6,578 bases of DNA from Clostridiales bacterium UBA1446. Lineage in GTDB: Bacteria > Bacillota > Clostridia > Oscillospirales > Oscillospiraceae. The stretch covers positions 3,481 to 10,058 of the forward strand of contig DCTG01000208.1 of assembly GCA_002329245.1 (NCBI GenBank), in the 5' to 3' direction. A model generated the notes under the pieces. It saw only the letters and a program-made list of their open reading frames with translations. It had not been told where the DNA came from and did not search any database. Positions 1 through 6,550 of this stretch are shown here, piece after piece. Both the position numbers and the translations under genes were made by a program. How positions within the stretch are numbered: the first letter of the stretch is position 1; each line of letters starts with the position of its first letter.

Positions 1-1508
1 GCTTGCGGCAAACAGCGGCTGCCCGGCTCATTTTTGGTGTCTGCCCCGCATCGATGTCCCTGGACGAACTTCGGAATAAGCTTTCCGAAGAAGTTCCCGC
101 CGCGGAGTGTTTCCACGCCTCTTCCGACCGCGAACAGCATTACATGCTGGTCGTTTCACACAAAGAGGACGAAGAACAGGTCATGAACGCGCTGCGTCCC
201 TTTGCCTTTAATCCGGCGCCGCTGAAAGATATCAAGGGAAGCGCCGCGGAGAACATTGCAGCGTTAGACAGACAAATTGCGGAACTGACCGAAAAGCGCA
301 GGGAGCTCGGCGAAAAAATCGCTTCTTATGCCCAGTACCGGGATGATCTGAAGGTTTGCGCGGACCAGATGGTGCAGGAGCTCGCCAAGGAAGAAGTGAA
401 AAACAGGCTGCTCACCACAGGTACGCTGATCTTTCTAAAGGGATGGGTGCCTGTGCCCGATATAGACATATTGGAGAAGGAATTAGACGGATTTGTCTGC
501 GCCGTGGAGTACAGCGACCCCGCGGAAGGCGACACTCCTCCGACGGAGCTTCGAAACAGCAAACTGATTCACTCCATGGAAATGGTAACGGAAATGTACA
601 GCCTTCCCGCCTATACGGGAATTGACCCGAATCCTCTGATCTTTCCGTTCTTTATCGTCTTCTTTGGTATGATGTATGCCGATATGGCGTACGGGCTTGC
701 GCTGATTGTTCTTTCGCAGATCATCATCCGGAAGTACCATCCCAAGGGAACCTTGGGGAACATTATGCAGCTGGCCACGATCTGCGGGACAACGGCCGCG
801 GTTTGGGGATTTATTTCCGGAGGGCTTTTCGGTGACGCGGTTTCCGTTATTGCGGATAAGTTTTTCGGCGTGCCGAACTTTGTTCTGTATGTGCCGTTCA
901 TCGATCCGCTGAAGGATCCGATGACCGTGCTGTTTTTGGCCCTCGGTATGGGCGCCGTTCAACTGTTCGCCGGGATGTGCATCAAGATTTACCTGTGCTT
1001 CCGCGACGGGCATCCGTTGGATGCGCTTTTCGACGTAGGCAGCTGGTGGCTGCTGTTCGCGGGCATTGCCGTGTTGGTGTTTAAGGGTTCTCCGGTTGTG
1101 CTTTACTGCGGCATCGCGGCGTTGGTGCTGACGCAGGGACGCGCGAAAAAGGGAATTTTGGGCAAATTCTTTGGCGGGGTTGCCAGCTTGTACAACATCA
1201 CGAGCTGGCTTGGCGACGTGCTGTCCTATACCCGCCTGATGGCGCTGATGCTCGCAAGCACGGTTATTGCCAGCGTGGTCAACATTTTAGGAGCGCTCCC
1301 CGGGAGCATCATCGCCTTTGCTGTGATTTTCCTGTTCGGGCACACCTTTAACATGGGTATCAACATCATCGGTACATATGTGCATGCAGCCCGACTGCAG
1401 TACCTGGAATATTTCAGCAAATTCTATACGGAAGGGGGCATCCCCTTCAATCCGCTCCGGTACAAAACGAAATATGTGGATGTTGTTGCCGACGGGGGGG
1501 AAGAGTAG
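1..1508 (+). CDS. ntpI: V-type ATPase subunit I (membrane stator, 'a' subunit), 5' partial
   Basis: This is the integral-membrane stator that supplies the ion half-channels beside the rotor ring and anchors the peripheral stalk. About 501 codons are visible in the frame beginning at base 3, with no real start codon; family members are usually about 640-660 residues, so roughly the first 150 lie upstream of the window. In visible-frame numbering, residues 1-200 are a soluble cytoplasmic part with a charged coiled-coil stretch near 84-130. From about 210 the protein is hydrophobic with seven or so membrane segments, opening with the family hallmark DPNPLIFPFFIVFFGMMYAD. The motif LSYTRLMAL (408-416) carries Arg411, the expected essential arginine that faces the rotor glutamate. 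The C-terminal HAARLQYLEYFSKFY (461-475) is also typical. The TAG stop abuts the next ATG, which implies translational coupling to the first ntpK. Confidence 0.96.
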   Translation, partial: LRQTAAARLIFGVCPASMSLDELRNKLSEEVPAAECFHASSDREQHYMLVVSHKEDEEQVMNALRPFAFNPAPLKDIKGSAAENIAALDRQIAELTEKRRELGEKIASYAQYRDDLKVCADQMVQELAKEEVKNRLLTTGTLIFLKGWVPVPDIDILEKELDGFVCAVEYSDPAEGDTPPTELRNSKLIHSMEMVTEMYSLPAYTGIDPNPLIFPFFIVFFGMMYADMAYGLALIVLSQIIIRKYHPKGTLGNIMQLATICGTTAAVWGFISGGLFGDAVSVIADKFFGVPNFVLYVPFIDPLKDPMTVLFLALGMGAVQLFAGMCIKIYLCFRDGHPLDALFDVGSWWLLFAGIAVLVFKGSPVVLYCGIAALVLTQGRAKKGILGKFFGGVASLYNITSWLGDVLSYTRLMALMLASTVIASVVNILGALPGSIIAFAVIFLFGHTFNMGINIIGTYVHAARLQYLEYFSKFYTEGGIPFNPLRYKTKYVDVVADGGEE

Positions 1509-1988
1509 ATGAACTGGGTTGAAGTTTGCGGCACCGCGATCGGCTTTCTCGGCGCTTGTCTTGCCGTAGGAATGGCCTGTTCCGGCTCCGCCAAGGGCGT
1601 GGGCACGGTGGGCCGTGCCGGCGCGGGCGTGCTGTCCGTCGATCCGGGGAAGTTTTCCCGTGTGCTCATTTTACAGATTCTGCCCGGGACGCAGGGGCTG
1701 TACGGCCTGGTAGTCTGGTTTTTAGCCCTCATGAAGTTGGGTTTCTTCGATGCGAATTTAGTTGACTTTACGGTGCGGCAGGGCGTTGCATTTTTCGGAG
1801 CCTGCATGCCTGTGGCGATAGGCGGGTTCTTTTTCGGAATTGTGCAGGGTCGGCTCGGCGCCAGCGGACTGTCCCTCATGGCAAAGCGTCCGAACGAACT
1901 TTCCAAGAGCATCATTCTTTCGATCATGGTGGAGTTTTACGCCATTTTGGCTCTTCTGTCGACCTTTCTGATGCTGAACAATTTTTAA
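1509..1988 (+). CDS. ntpK: V-type ATPase rotor-ring subunit K, copy 1
   Basis: This proteolipid subunit forms the ion-carrying rotor ring in the membrane. The 159 residues contain two fused helical hairpins (four membrane helices), the usual layout and length for bacterial NtpK (E. hirae about 156). Helix 2 has LPGTQGLYG (58-66), helix 3 ends in IVQG with Gln113, and helix 4 has MVEFYAIL with Glu142. These correspond to E. hirae Leu61, Thr64, Gln65, Gln110 and Glu139, which bind Na+, so Na+ use is predicted. The ATG follows the ntpI stop directly; the only Shine-Dalgarno-like signal is the G7-AAGAG run inside the end of ntpI (1494-1505). It aligns without gaps to the next gene, with about 103 of 159 residues identical by hand count. 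Oddities: Arg36 where copy 2 and E. hirae have Glu, and a Phe-rich helix 3 (FFF at 107-109). Confidence 0.95.
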   Translation: MNWVEVCGTAIGFLGACLAVGMACSGSAKGVGTVGRAGAGVLSVDPGKFSRVLILQILPGTQGLYGLVVWFLALMKLGFFDANLVDFTVRQGVAFFGACMPVAIGGFFFGIVQGRLGASGLSLMAKRPNELSKSIILSIMVEFYAILALLSTFLMLNNF

Positions 1989-2022
1989 GAAATCCTTTTC
2001 GGGATCAAAGATAAAAACAGGC

Positions 2023-2038
2023 TTGTATCAATATACAA
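2023..2038 (+). repeat. Small AT-rich inverted repeat between the ntpK copies
   Basis: TTGTAT (2023-2028) and ATACAA (2033-2038) are a perfect six-base inverted repeat around a CAAT loop, three bases before the strong ribosome-binding site of ntpK copy 2. The stem would be weak in RNA. It may be chance, a protein-binding palindrome or a processing site. The rest of the 69-bp spacer (1989-2057) shows no convincing -35/-10 pair and no terminator. Confidence 0.4.
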
Positions 2039-2041
2039 ATT

Positions 2042-2048
2042 GAGGAGG
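2042..2048 (+). promoter_or_regulatory. Strong ribosome-binding site of ntpK copy 2
   Basis: GAGGAGG sits nine bases upstream of the ATG at 2058 and decides that start against the upstream in-frame TTG at 2040, which overlaps the site. It is much closer to the consensus than anything before ntpK copy 1. Confidence 0.85.
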
Positions 2049-2057
2049 CAACAAACA

Positions 2058-2537
2058 ATGGAATGGATGACATACTGTGGTACGGCAATTGCAATTTTAG
2101 GCGCGGCGTTAGCGGTAGGGCTTGCCTGCACCGGTTCGGCTAAGGGTGTTGGAATCGTCGGTGAAACCGGTGCGGGCGTGCTGACAGAGGACCCCGGCAA
2201 GTTTTCTCAGGTTTTGATTCTGCAGATTATTCCCGGTACACAGGGCCTTTACGGTCTGGTGACCTGGTTCTTTGCGCTGATGCGTCTTGGCTTTTTCAGC
2301 GGAGAGCTCCGCGTGCTTGACATCCAGACGGGCATCATGTTCTTCGCGGCCTGCATGCCGATTGCGATTGGCGGATGGCTCTCCGCGATAGCGCAGGGCA
2401 AATGCGCCGCCGCCGGCGTTGCAATGTGCTCCAAGCGTCCGGAAGAGCTTTCCAAAGGAATCATTATGGCCATCATGGTCGAGTTCTACGCGATCCTCTG
2501 CCTTTTGGCTTCCTTCCTGATGCTCAACAGCCTGTAA
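2058..2537 (+). CDS. ntpK: V-type ATPase rotor-ring subunit K, copy 2
   Basis: This is a second rotor-ring proteolipid, again 159 residues and four membrane helices. The ATG at 2058 is chosen over an in-frame TTG at 2040 because GAGGAGG (2042-2048) lies nine bases before it, and because this start gives exactly the length and N-terminus (MxW..CGTAI) of copy 1. The ion site is intact: PGTQGLYG (59-66) with Thr61 and Gln62, IAQGK with Gln113, and MVEFYAIL with Glu142, so Na+ binding is predicted by comparison with E. hirae NtpK. It looks like the more standard copy: Glu36 and the helix 3 segment SAIAQGK resemble the E. hirae protein more than copy 1 does. Differences between the copies cluster in the loop at 81-94 and in helix 3 (107-125). 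Its strong ribosome-binding site suggests it is the main ring component; that is inference. Confidence 0.95.
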   Translation: MEWMTYCGTAIAILGAALAVGLACTGSAKGVGIVGETGAGVLTEDPGKFSQVLILQIIPGTQGLYGLVTWFFALMRLGFFSGELRVLDIQTGIMFFAACMPIAIGGWLSAIAQGKCAAAGVAMCSKRPEELSKGIIMAIMVEFYAILCLLASFLMLNSL

Positions 2538-2553
2538 GAACGGGCATTTTTCG

Positions 2554-2570
2554 GCGGAGAGCGGCTCCGC
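2554..2570 (+). repeat. GC-rich hairpin between ntpK copy 2 and ntpE
   Basis: GCGGAG (2554-2559) and CTCCGC (2565-2570) form a perfect six-pair GC-rich stem with a five-base loop, 16 bases after the ntpK stop. No run of T follows, so it is not a classical Rho-independent terminator. The position fits a stabilising or attenuating element that would leave more ntpK than ntpE message, which the stoichiometry (a ring of about ten K, few E) would call for. That role is inference. Confidence 0.45.
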
Positions 2571-2603
2571 AACAACTTCCATCGAAAGGATGGTATGTGA
2601 TAC

Positions 2604-3290
2604 ATGAACGGGATTGAAAAAATCACAGAGCGCATCATACAGGACGCCAAACAGGAAATAGACGAGATTACGTCCAAAGCCCAGCGCGAGGCAAAGGAGA
2701 TTGCCGATAAATACAGCGCGGCTGCCGAGCGGGAGAAAGAAGAAATTTTAGCCCGCGGACGCGCCGCGGCCTCCGAACGGATTGAGCGTCTTGCCGGCGT
2801 GGCCATGTTGGACGCCAAGAAGATTGAGCTTGCGGCCAAGCAGGAGATGATAGACAAGGCTTTTGATCTGGCAATGGATAAGCTCTCGCAGCTCCCGGAG
2901 GAGCAGTATGTGGCGCTGTTGGCAAATCTTGCGGCCAAGGCCTCGCGCACAGGGAAGGAACAGATCATTCTCTCCCAAAAGGATCGCACCCGCTTCGGCA
3001 AGCGGGTCGTAACGGAAGCCAACGCGATTCTCGCGAAGAAGTATGCGCCGGAGCTTCCGGAAGAAATTAAGGATACCAAAGGCGGAGCCGTTATCACCAA
3101 GGTGGTGGCAGGAGCGAACGCGCTGATTTCCGGCGGCGCCTCACTATCACTCTCCGAGGAATCCCGGCCGATGAAGGGCGGCCTTATGCTGTCCGACGGC
3201 GATATTGAAATCAACTGCACCTTTGAGAGCTTTCTTCGCCTGTTACGAAGCGAGATGGCAACCGAGGTGGCCGGCGTTCTGTTTAGTTGA
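2604..3290 (+). CDS. ntpE: V-type ATPase subunit E (peripheral stalk)
   Basis: Subunit E forms the long peripheral stalk, with a small partner subunit not in this window, and holds the catalytic head against rotation by tying it to NtpI. The 228 residues start with a highly charged, Ala/Glu/Lys/Arg-rich coiled coil (about 5-80) followed by a globular C-terminal domain that binds the head. The strongest family signature is GGLMLSDGDIEINCTFE (192-208), followed by LLRSEM. ATG 2604 has AAAGGATGG-type purine sequence about ten bases upstream. Family members are usually near 200 residues; the excess appears to lie at about 146-176, between the TEANAILA helix and the LSLSEESRPMKGG segment. The gene begins 66 bp after ntpK copy 2 and ends 96 bp before ntpC. 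Confidence 0.94.
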   Translation: MNGIEKITERIIQDAKQEIDEITSKAQREAKEIADKYSAAAEREKEEILARGRAAASERIERLAGVAMLDAKKIELAAKQEMIDKAFDLAMDKLSQLPEEQYVALLANLAAKASRTGKEQIILSQKDRTRFGKRVVTEANAILAKKYAPELPEEIKDTKGGAVITKVVAGANALISGGASLSLSEESRPMKGGLMLSDGDIEINCTFESFLRLLRSEMATEVAGVLFS

Positions 3291-3386
3291 CGGCATCCGA
3301 GCGGTAGGCCGCGGCTCTCCCTAGAAAGGGGCGCACAGCCTTCCGTGCCGGCCGCGGAATGAATTACCTTGGAAGGAGGAATCTCT
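3291..3386 (+). promoter_or_regulatory. Structured leader upstream of ntpC
   Basis: This 96-bp spacer holds several nested complementarities. CCGCGGC (3309-3315) pairs perfectly with GCCGCGG (3351-3357). Inside that pair, CCCT (3319-3322) pairs with AGGG (3327-3330) around an AGAA loop, and GCAC (3333-3336) pairs with GTGC (3345-3348). Together they could form a three-way junction ending about 15 bases before the Shine-Dalgarno site. A competing hairpin, GCGG (3301-3304) with CCGC (3309-3312), would use the same bases as the long stem. GGCCGCGG also occurs as a direct repeat (3307-3314 and 3350-3357). No T-run follows, so it is not a standard terminator. No known riboswitch class is recognised; a regulatory role is unproven. 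Confidence 0.4.
3371..3380 (+). promoter_or_regulatory. Ribosome-binding site deciding the TTG start of ntpC
   Basis: GGAAGGAGGA is a near-perfect Shine-Dalgarno sequence. Its AGGAGG core ends seven bases before TTG 3387. The upstream in-frame TTG at 3369 overlaps this site and so cannot be the start. Confidence 0.85.
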
Positions 3387-4385
3387 TTGCCAATCATCGA
3401 CGATACGGAATATCTCTTTTTGACGACCCGTGTCCGATCTCTTGAAAACAACATGCTCACGCATGACCGCATGGAAGCGATGCTCGAATCCGGTAGCGCG
3501 GAGGATGCCGTCAAAGTACTGCAGGAATGCGGATACGGAGACATAACGGCCGCTTCTTTGCAGAGTCTGGAACAGAGCTTGGCTGCGGAACGGCAGAGGA
3601 CGTTTGAGGAAATTGCCTTTTTTCTTCCGGACCCGACCATTTTGGATGTGTTCCGAGTCAAGTACGACTACCACAATGTCAAGGTGTTGCTCAAATCGCT
3701 GACACAGGGCATTGACGGCAGCAATCTTTTGACCGAGGCCGGGCGCGTTCCCGTGCGGACAATCCAGAAAGCGGTGCTGCAGTCCGAGCTGATAGGAATT
3801 CCCTCTAGGCTGCAGGACGCCATATTAGAGGCGCGCGAGGTTTTGTCGGCGACGAAGGACCCCCAGATGGCGGACGCTGTTTTGGACCGCTATTACTATG
3901 ACGAGATGTTTGAACTGGCAGCCCGGGTTGGCAGCGCGTTTTTGGAAGGTTACGTCAAGGTTTCCATCGACACCGCGAACCTGCGCTCCATCATCCGGAC
4001 CGCCCGCATCGGCAAGGGAGTGGAGTTTTTACGGACGATGCTCTTTTCCGGCGGAAATATCGACCTTAACCGGATTGTGGAAACGGTTGCTTCCGGCGCC
4101 TCGCTTGAGGATTTCTACGGCACCTCCGTACTTCGGGAAGCGGCCGCGGCAGGCGTGGCCGCGCTGCAGGGCGGCGGGCTGACCCGATTTGAGAAGCTTT
4201 GCGACGACGCGGTGAGCCGTTATCTGTCAACAGCCCGGTATGTGCCGTTCGGAGAGCAGCCCGTGATCTCCTATCTCGCCGCGAAGGAAACGGAGTATAC
4301 GGCGGTGCGCATCATCATGACCGGACTCATAGCCGGCCTGAAGCCGGACACCATTCGGGAAAGGCTGCGTGAAGTGTATGTTTAA
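3387..4385 (+). CDS. ntpC: V-type ATPase subunit C (d subunit, rotor-to-central-stalk adaptor)
   Basis: NtpC is the funnel-shaped cytoplasmic subunit that seats the central stalk on the NtpK ring and so passes torque between head and membrane rotor. The TTG start at 3387 is fixed by the strong GGAAGGAGGA site and gives 332 residues, about the normal family length. The protein is mainly helical and soluble. Recognisable family segments are the N-terminal region with TTRVRSLENNML (13-24), LPDPTILDVFRVKYDYHNVK (80-99), YYDEMFELA (170-178), and the C-terminal run YVPFGEQPVISYLAAKE (285-301), RIIMTGL (308-314) and the IRERLREVYV end. The stop codon overlaps the start of ntpG by eight bases, which suggests coupled translation of two subunits that meet in the rotor. 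Confidence 0.94.
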   Translation: MPIIDDTEYLFLTTRVRSLENNMLTHDRMEAMLESGSAEDAVKVLQECGYGDITAASLQSLEQSLAAERQRTFEEIAFFLPDPTILDVFRVKYDYHNVKVLLKSLTQGIDGSNLLTEAGRVPVRTIQKAVLQSELIGIPSRLQDAILEAREVLSATKDPQMADAVLDRYYYDEMFELAARVGSAFLEGYVKVSIDTANLRSIIRTARIGKGVEFLRTMLFSGGNIDLNRIVETVASGASLEDFYGTSVLREAAAAGVAALQGGGLTRFEKLCDDAVSRYLSTARYVPFGEQPVISYLAAKETEYTAVRIIMTGLIAGLKPDTIRERLREVYV

Positions 4386-4719
4386 AGTAGCCGTGTTGGG
4401 CGACCGGGACAGCGTGCTCGGATTCCGGGCGCTCGGATTGGACGTCGTTTTTACGGAAAGCACCGAGGAGGCGGCGCAGCGGCTTCATACGCTCGCCAAG
4501 GAAAAATACGCGGTCATATACATTACGGAGGCATTGGCGGCTCAGATTCCGCAGGATATAGCAAAGTACAAGGACGAGGTCATGCCGGCCATCATCCTGA
4601 TTCCCGGTAAAACCGGAAGCTTAGGCATCGGTATGACGAACCTGAAAAAGTCAGTCGAACGGGCAGTCGGCGTGGATATCTTCGGCGCGCAGGACGATCC
4701 GCAGTCGTACACACTCTAA
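4378..4719 (+). CDS. ntpG: V-type ATPase central-stalk subunit G (F-type nomenclature: subunit F)
   Basis: This small central-stalk subunit binds NtpD and rotates with it inside the A3B3 head. It is named NtpG in E. hirae and subunit F or AtpF in archaeal nomenclature. The 113 residues fit the Rossmann-like family: VAVLGDRDSVLGFRALG (4-20), YAVIYITE (44-51), PAIILIPG (70-77) and LGIGM (82-86). ATG 4378 is chosen because family proteins begin with a strand like FKVAVLGD; a GTG at 4369 in the same frame, five bases after a GGGAAAGG stretch, would add three residues and cannot be excluded. It overlaps the ntpC stop by eight bases. The tail after IFGAQ is about ten residues longer than in E. hirae NtpG (about 103). 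A 58-bp spacer without obvious structure separates it from ntpA. Confidence 0.92.
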   Translation: MFKVAVLGDRDSVLGFRALGLDVVFTESTEEAAQRLHTLAKEKYAVIYITEALAAQIPQDIAKYKDEVMPAIILIPGKTGSLGIGMTNLKKSVERAVGVDIFGAQDDPQSYTL

Positions 4720-4777
4720 GGGCTTAGAAATCAGTTTGCTCCCGAGAACAATCCGCTTTGAAAGAAGGTAGTAAAAT

Positions 4778-6550
4778 ATGAGCATGGGCAGAATTGTCAA
4801 GGTCTCCGGCCCGTTGGTAGTGGCAACGGGAATGGCCGACGCCAATATGGCTGACGTGGTTCGTGTGGGACATCAGCGGCTCATTGGGGAAATCCTGAAC
4901 ATGAACGGCGACCGCGCTGCGATTCAGGTTTATGAAGAGACCTCCGGGCTCGGACCCGGTGCGGAGGTGGAAACCACAGGAGCCCCGCTTGCCGTAGAAC
5001 TTGGCCCGGGCATGATCGGCACCATTTATGACGGAATTCAGCGCCCGCTGGAAGCGATCATGGCGATAACTGGACCGACCATTACCCGAGGCATTGAAGT
5101 CCCGTCTCTGGACAGGGAAACCAAGTGGGATTTCACCCCCGTTGCGAAAGAGGGAGACCGGGTAACCGGCGGCGACGTCATCGGAACCGTACAGGAAGGT
5201 CCGGTTATCCAGCATAAGATCATGGTGCCTCCCGGCATGTCGGGCACCCTTACATCCGTCAGGAGCGGCTCCTTCACCGTGACCGAAGTTGTCGCCACGC
5301 TGAAGGATGACAACGGCGAGGAAAAGCAGCTTACCATGATCCAGAAGTGGCCGGTACGGATTGGCCGTCCCTATAAGCATAAGTTTCCGCCTGCCGCCCC
5401 CCTCTGTAGCGGACAGCGGGTTATTGATACGCTCTTCCCGATTGCGAAGGGCGGCACCGCCGCGGTGCCGGGACCGTTCGGTTCTGGGAAGACCGTGGTG
5501 CAGCATCAGCTGGCAAAATGGTCGGACGTGGACGTCGTCGTCTATATCGGCTGCGGGGAACGCGGCAACGAAATGACGGACGTGCTTCGCGAATTCCCCG
5601 AACTGAAGGACCCGCGGACCGGCGAGTCTCTGATGAAGCGTACGGTTATGATCGCCAATACCTCGGATATGCCCGTGGCCGCCCGCGAAGCGTCCATCTA
5701 TACCGGCATTACCATTGCGGAGTATTTCCGGGATATGGGCTATGACGTAGCTGTCATCGCCGACTCCACCTCCCGCTGGGCGGAAGCGCTGCGCGAAATG
5801 TCCGGCCGTCTGGAGGAAATGCCCGGCGAGGAAGGCTACCCGGCCTACCTGGCTTCCCGTATCGCAGAGTTTTACGAGCGGGCGGGCTATGTCAAGTGCC
5901 TGGGCGACGACAACCGCTATGGCTCCATCTCCGCCATCGGCGCCGTGTCCCCGCCAGGCGGCGATATCTCCGAGCCGGTCAGCCAGGCTACCCTGCGCAT
6001 CGTGAAGGTGTTCTGGGGCCTGAGCGCATCCCTGGCCTACAAGCGTCATTTCCCGGCCATCGACTGGTTGCAGAGTTATTCCCTGTATGTGGATCGCCTG
6101 GGCGGCTGGTTCAGCGACAACGTGTCTCCCGAGTGGAACGAGCTGCGCGCCCGTGCCATGCGGGTATTGCAGGAGGAAGCCGAGCTGAACGAAATCGTGC
6201 AGCTGGTGGGTATCGACGCCCTGAGCTGGAAGGATCGCCTGACCATGGAAGTGGCCCGTTCCATCCGCGAGGACTACCTGCATCAAAACGCCTTTGACGA
6301 GGTGGACACCTACACCTCCCTGCAAAAGCAGTTCGACATGCTGCAGCTGATCCTGGCATTCCAGGAGAAGGGACAGCAGGCGCTTGATGCCGGCGCAAAC
6401 CTTTCCGATGTGCTGGGGCTGCCCGTGCGCGACCGGATCGGACGTGCCAAGTATATCCCCGAGGACGAAGTCAGAGTACAGTTTGAGCAAATCGAGTCGG
6501 ATCTCAGCAGCCAGACGGCCGCGCTGATCGATCAAGGAGGGCAGGCCTGA
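4778..6550 (+). CDS. ntpA: V-type ATPase catalytic subunit A
   Basis: NtpA hydrolyses ATP (or makes it) at the A/B interfaces of the hexameric head. The 590 residues begin with the N-terminal barrel ([16 protein letters not shown]) and include the subunit-A-specific bulge domain (about 110-190). The nucleotide domain has P-loop GPFGSGKTV (232-240) with Lys238 and Thr239. GCGERGNEM (258-266) carries the catalytic Glu261 and Arg262, and [11 protein letters not shown] (324-334) carries Walker B Asp329. These positions match E. hirae NtpA numbering. A helical C-terminal domain follows (about 440-590). The catalytic set is complete and no intein interrupts the P-loop. AAGAAGG (4762-4768) lies nine bases before ATG 4778; a second ATG two codons on is possible. 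The TGA overlaps the ntpB ATG. Codon composition changes within the gene: GC at third positions is about 83% over 5761-6360 against about 64% in the first 120-odd codons (hand counts). Confidence 0.97.
   Translation: MSMGRIVKVSGPLVVATGMADANMADVVRVGHQRLIGEILNMNGDRAAIQVYEETSGLGPGAEVETTGAPLAVELGPGMIGTIYDGIQRPLEAIMAITGPTITRGIEVPSLDRETKWDFTPVAKEGDRVTGGDVIGTVQEGPVIQHKIMVPPGMSGTLTSVRSGSFTVTEVVATLKDDNGEEKQLTMIQKWPVRIGRPYKHKFPPAAPLCSGQRVIDTLFPIAKGGTAAVPGPFGSGKTVVQHQLAKWSDVDVVVYIGCGERGNEMTDVLREFPELKDPRTGESLMKRTVMIANTSDMPVAAREASIYTGITIAEYFRDMGYDVAVIADSTSRWAEALREMSGRLEEMPGEEGYPAYLASRIAEFYERAGYVKCLGDDNRYGSISAIGAVSPPGGDISEPVSQATLRIVKVFWGLSASLAYKRHFPAIDWLQSYSLYVDRLGGWFSDNVSPEWNELRARAMRVLQEEAELNEIVQLVGIDALSWKDRLTMEVARSIREDYLHQNAFDEVDTYTSLQKQFDMLQLILAFQEKGQQALDAGANLSDVLGLPVRDRIGRAKYIPEDEVRVQFEQIESDLSSQTAALIDQGGQA

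Noticed and set aside
3..5. TTG at base 3 as the start of ntpI
   Set aside because: The protein lacks about 150 residues of the family's N-terminal domain, so this is simply the window edge cutting a longer gene.
1992..2005. ATCC/GGAT short inverted repeat after ntpK copy 1 as a terminator
   Set aside because: Only four pairs and no following T-run; downstream genes clearly belong to the same operon.
1989..2057. Internal promoter before ntpK copy 2
   Set aside because: TATACA at 2032-2037 resembles a -10 box, but no acceptable -35 box lies 16-18 bases upstream, and there is no extended -10.
1509..2537. Tandem ntpK genes as a recent sequencing or assembly duplication
   Set aside because: The two copies differ at about one third of residues and have different upstream signals, so they are separate genes.
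2486..3661. A 391-codon open frame on the minus strand across ntpE and the start of ntpC
   Set aside because: It lies opposite two confident genes and their spacer. Its Ser/Arg-rich translation matches no family I know.
5471..5500. Possible intein at the P-loop of ntpA, a known insertion site in archaeal and yeast homologues
   Set aside because: GPFGSGKTV is continuous and the 590-residue length is normal for an intein-free subunit A.
4724..6535. A 603-codon open frame on the minus strand opposite ntpA
   Set aside because: It is the antisense shadow of a complete, motif-rich ntpA. Its translation is rich in His, Gly and Arg with no recognisable domain, as expected when a GC-rich gene is read in reverse.
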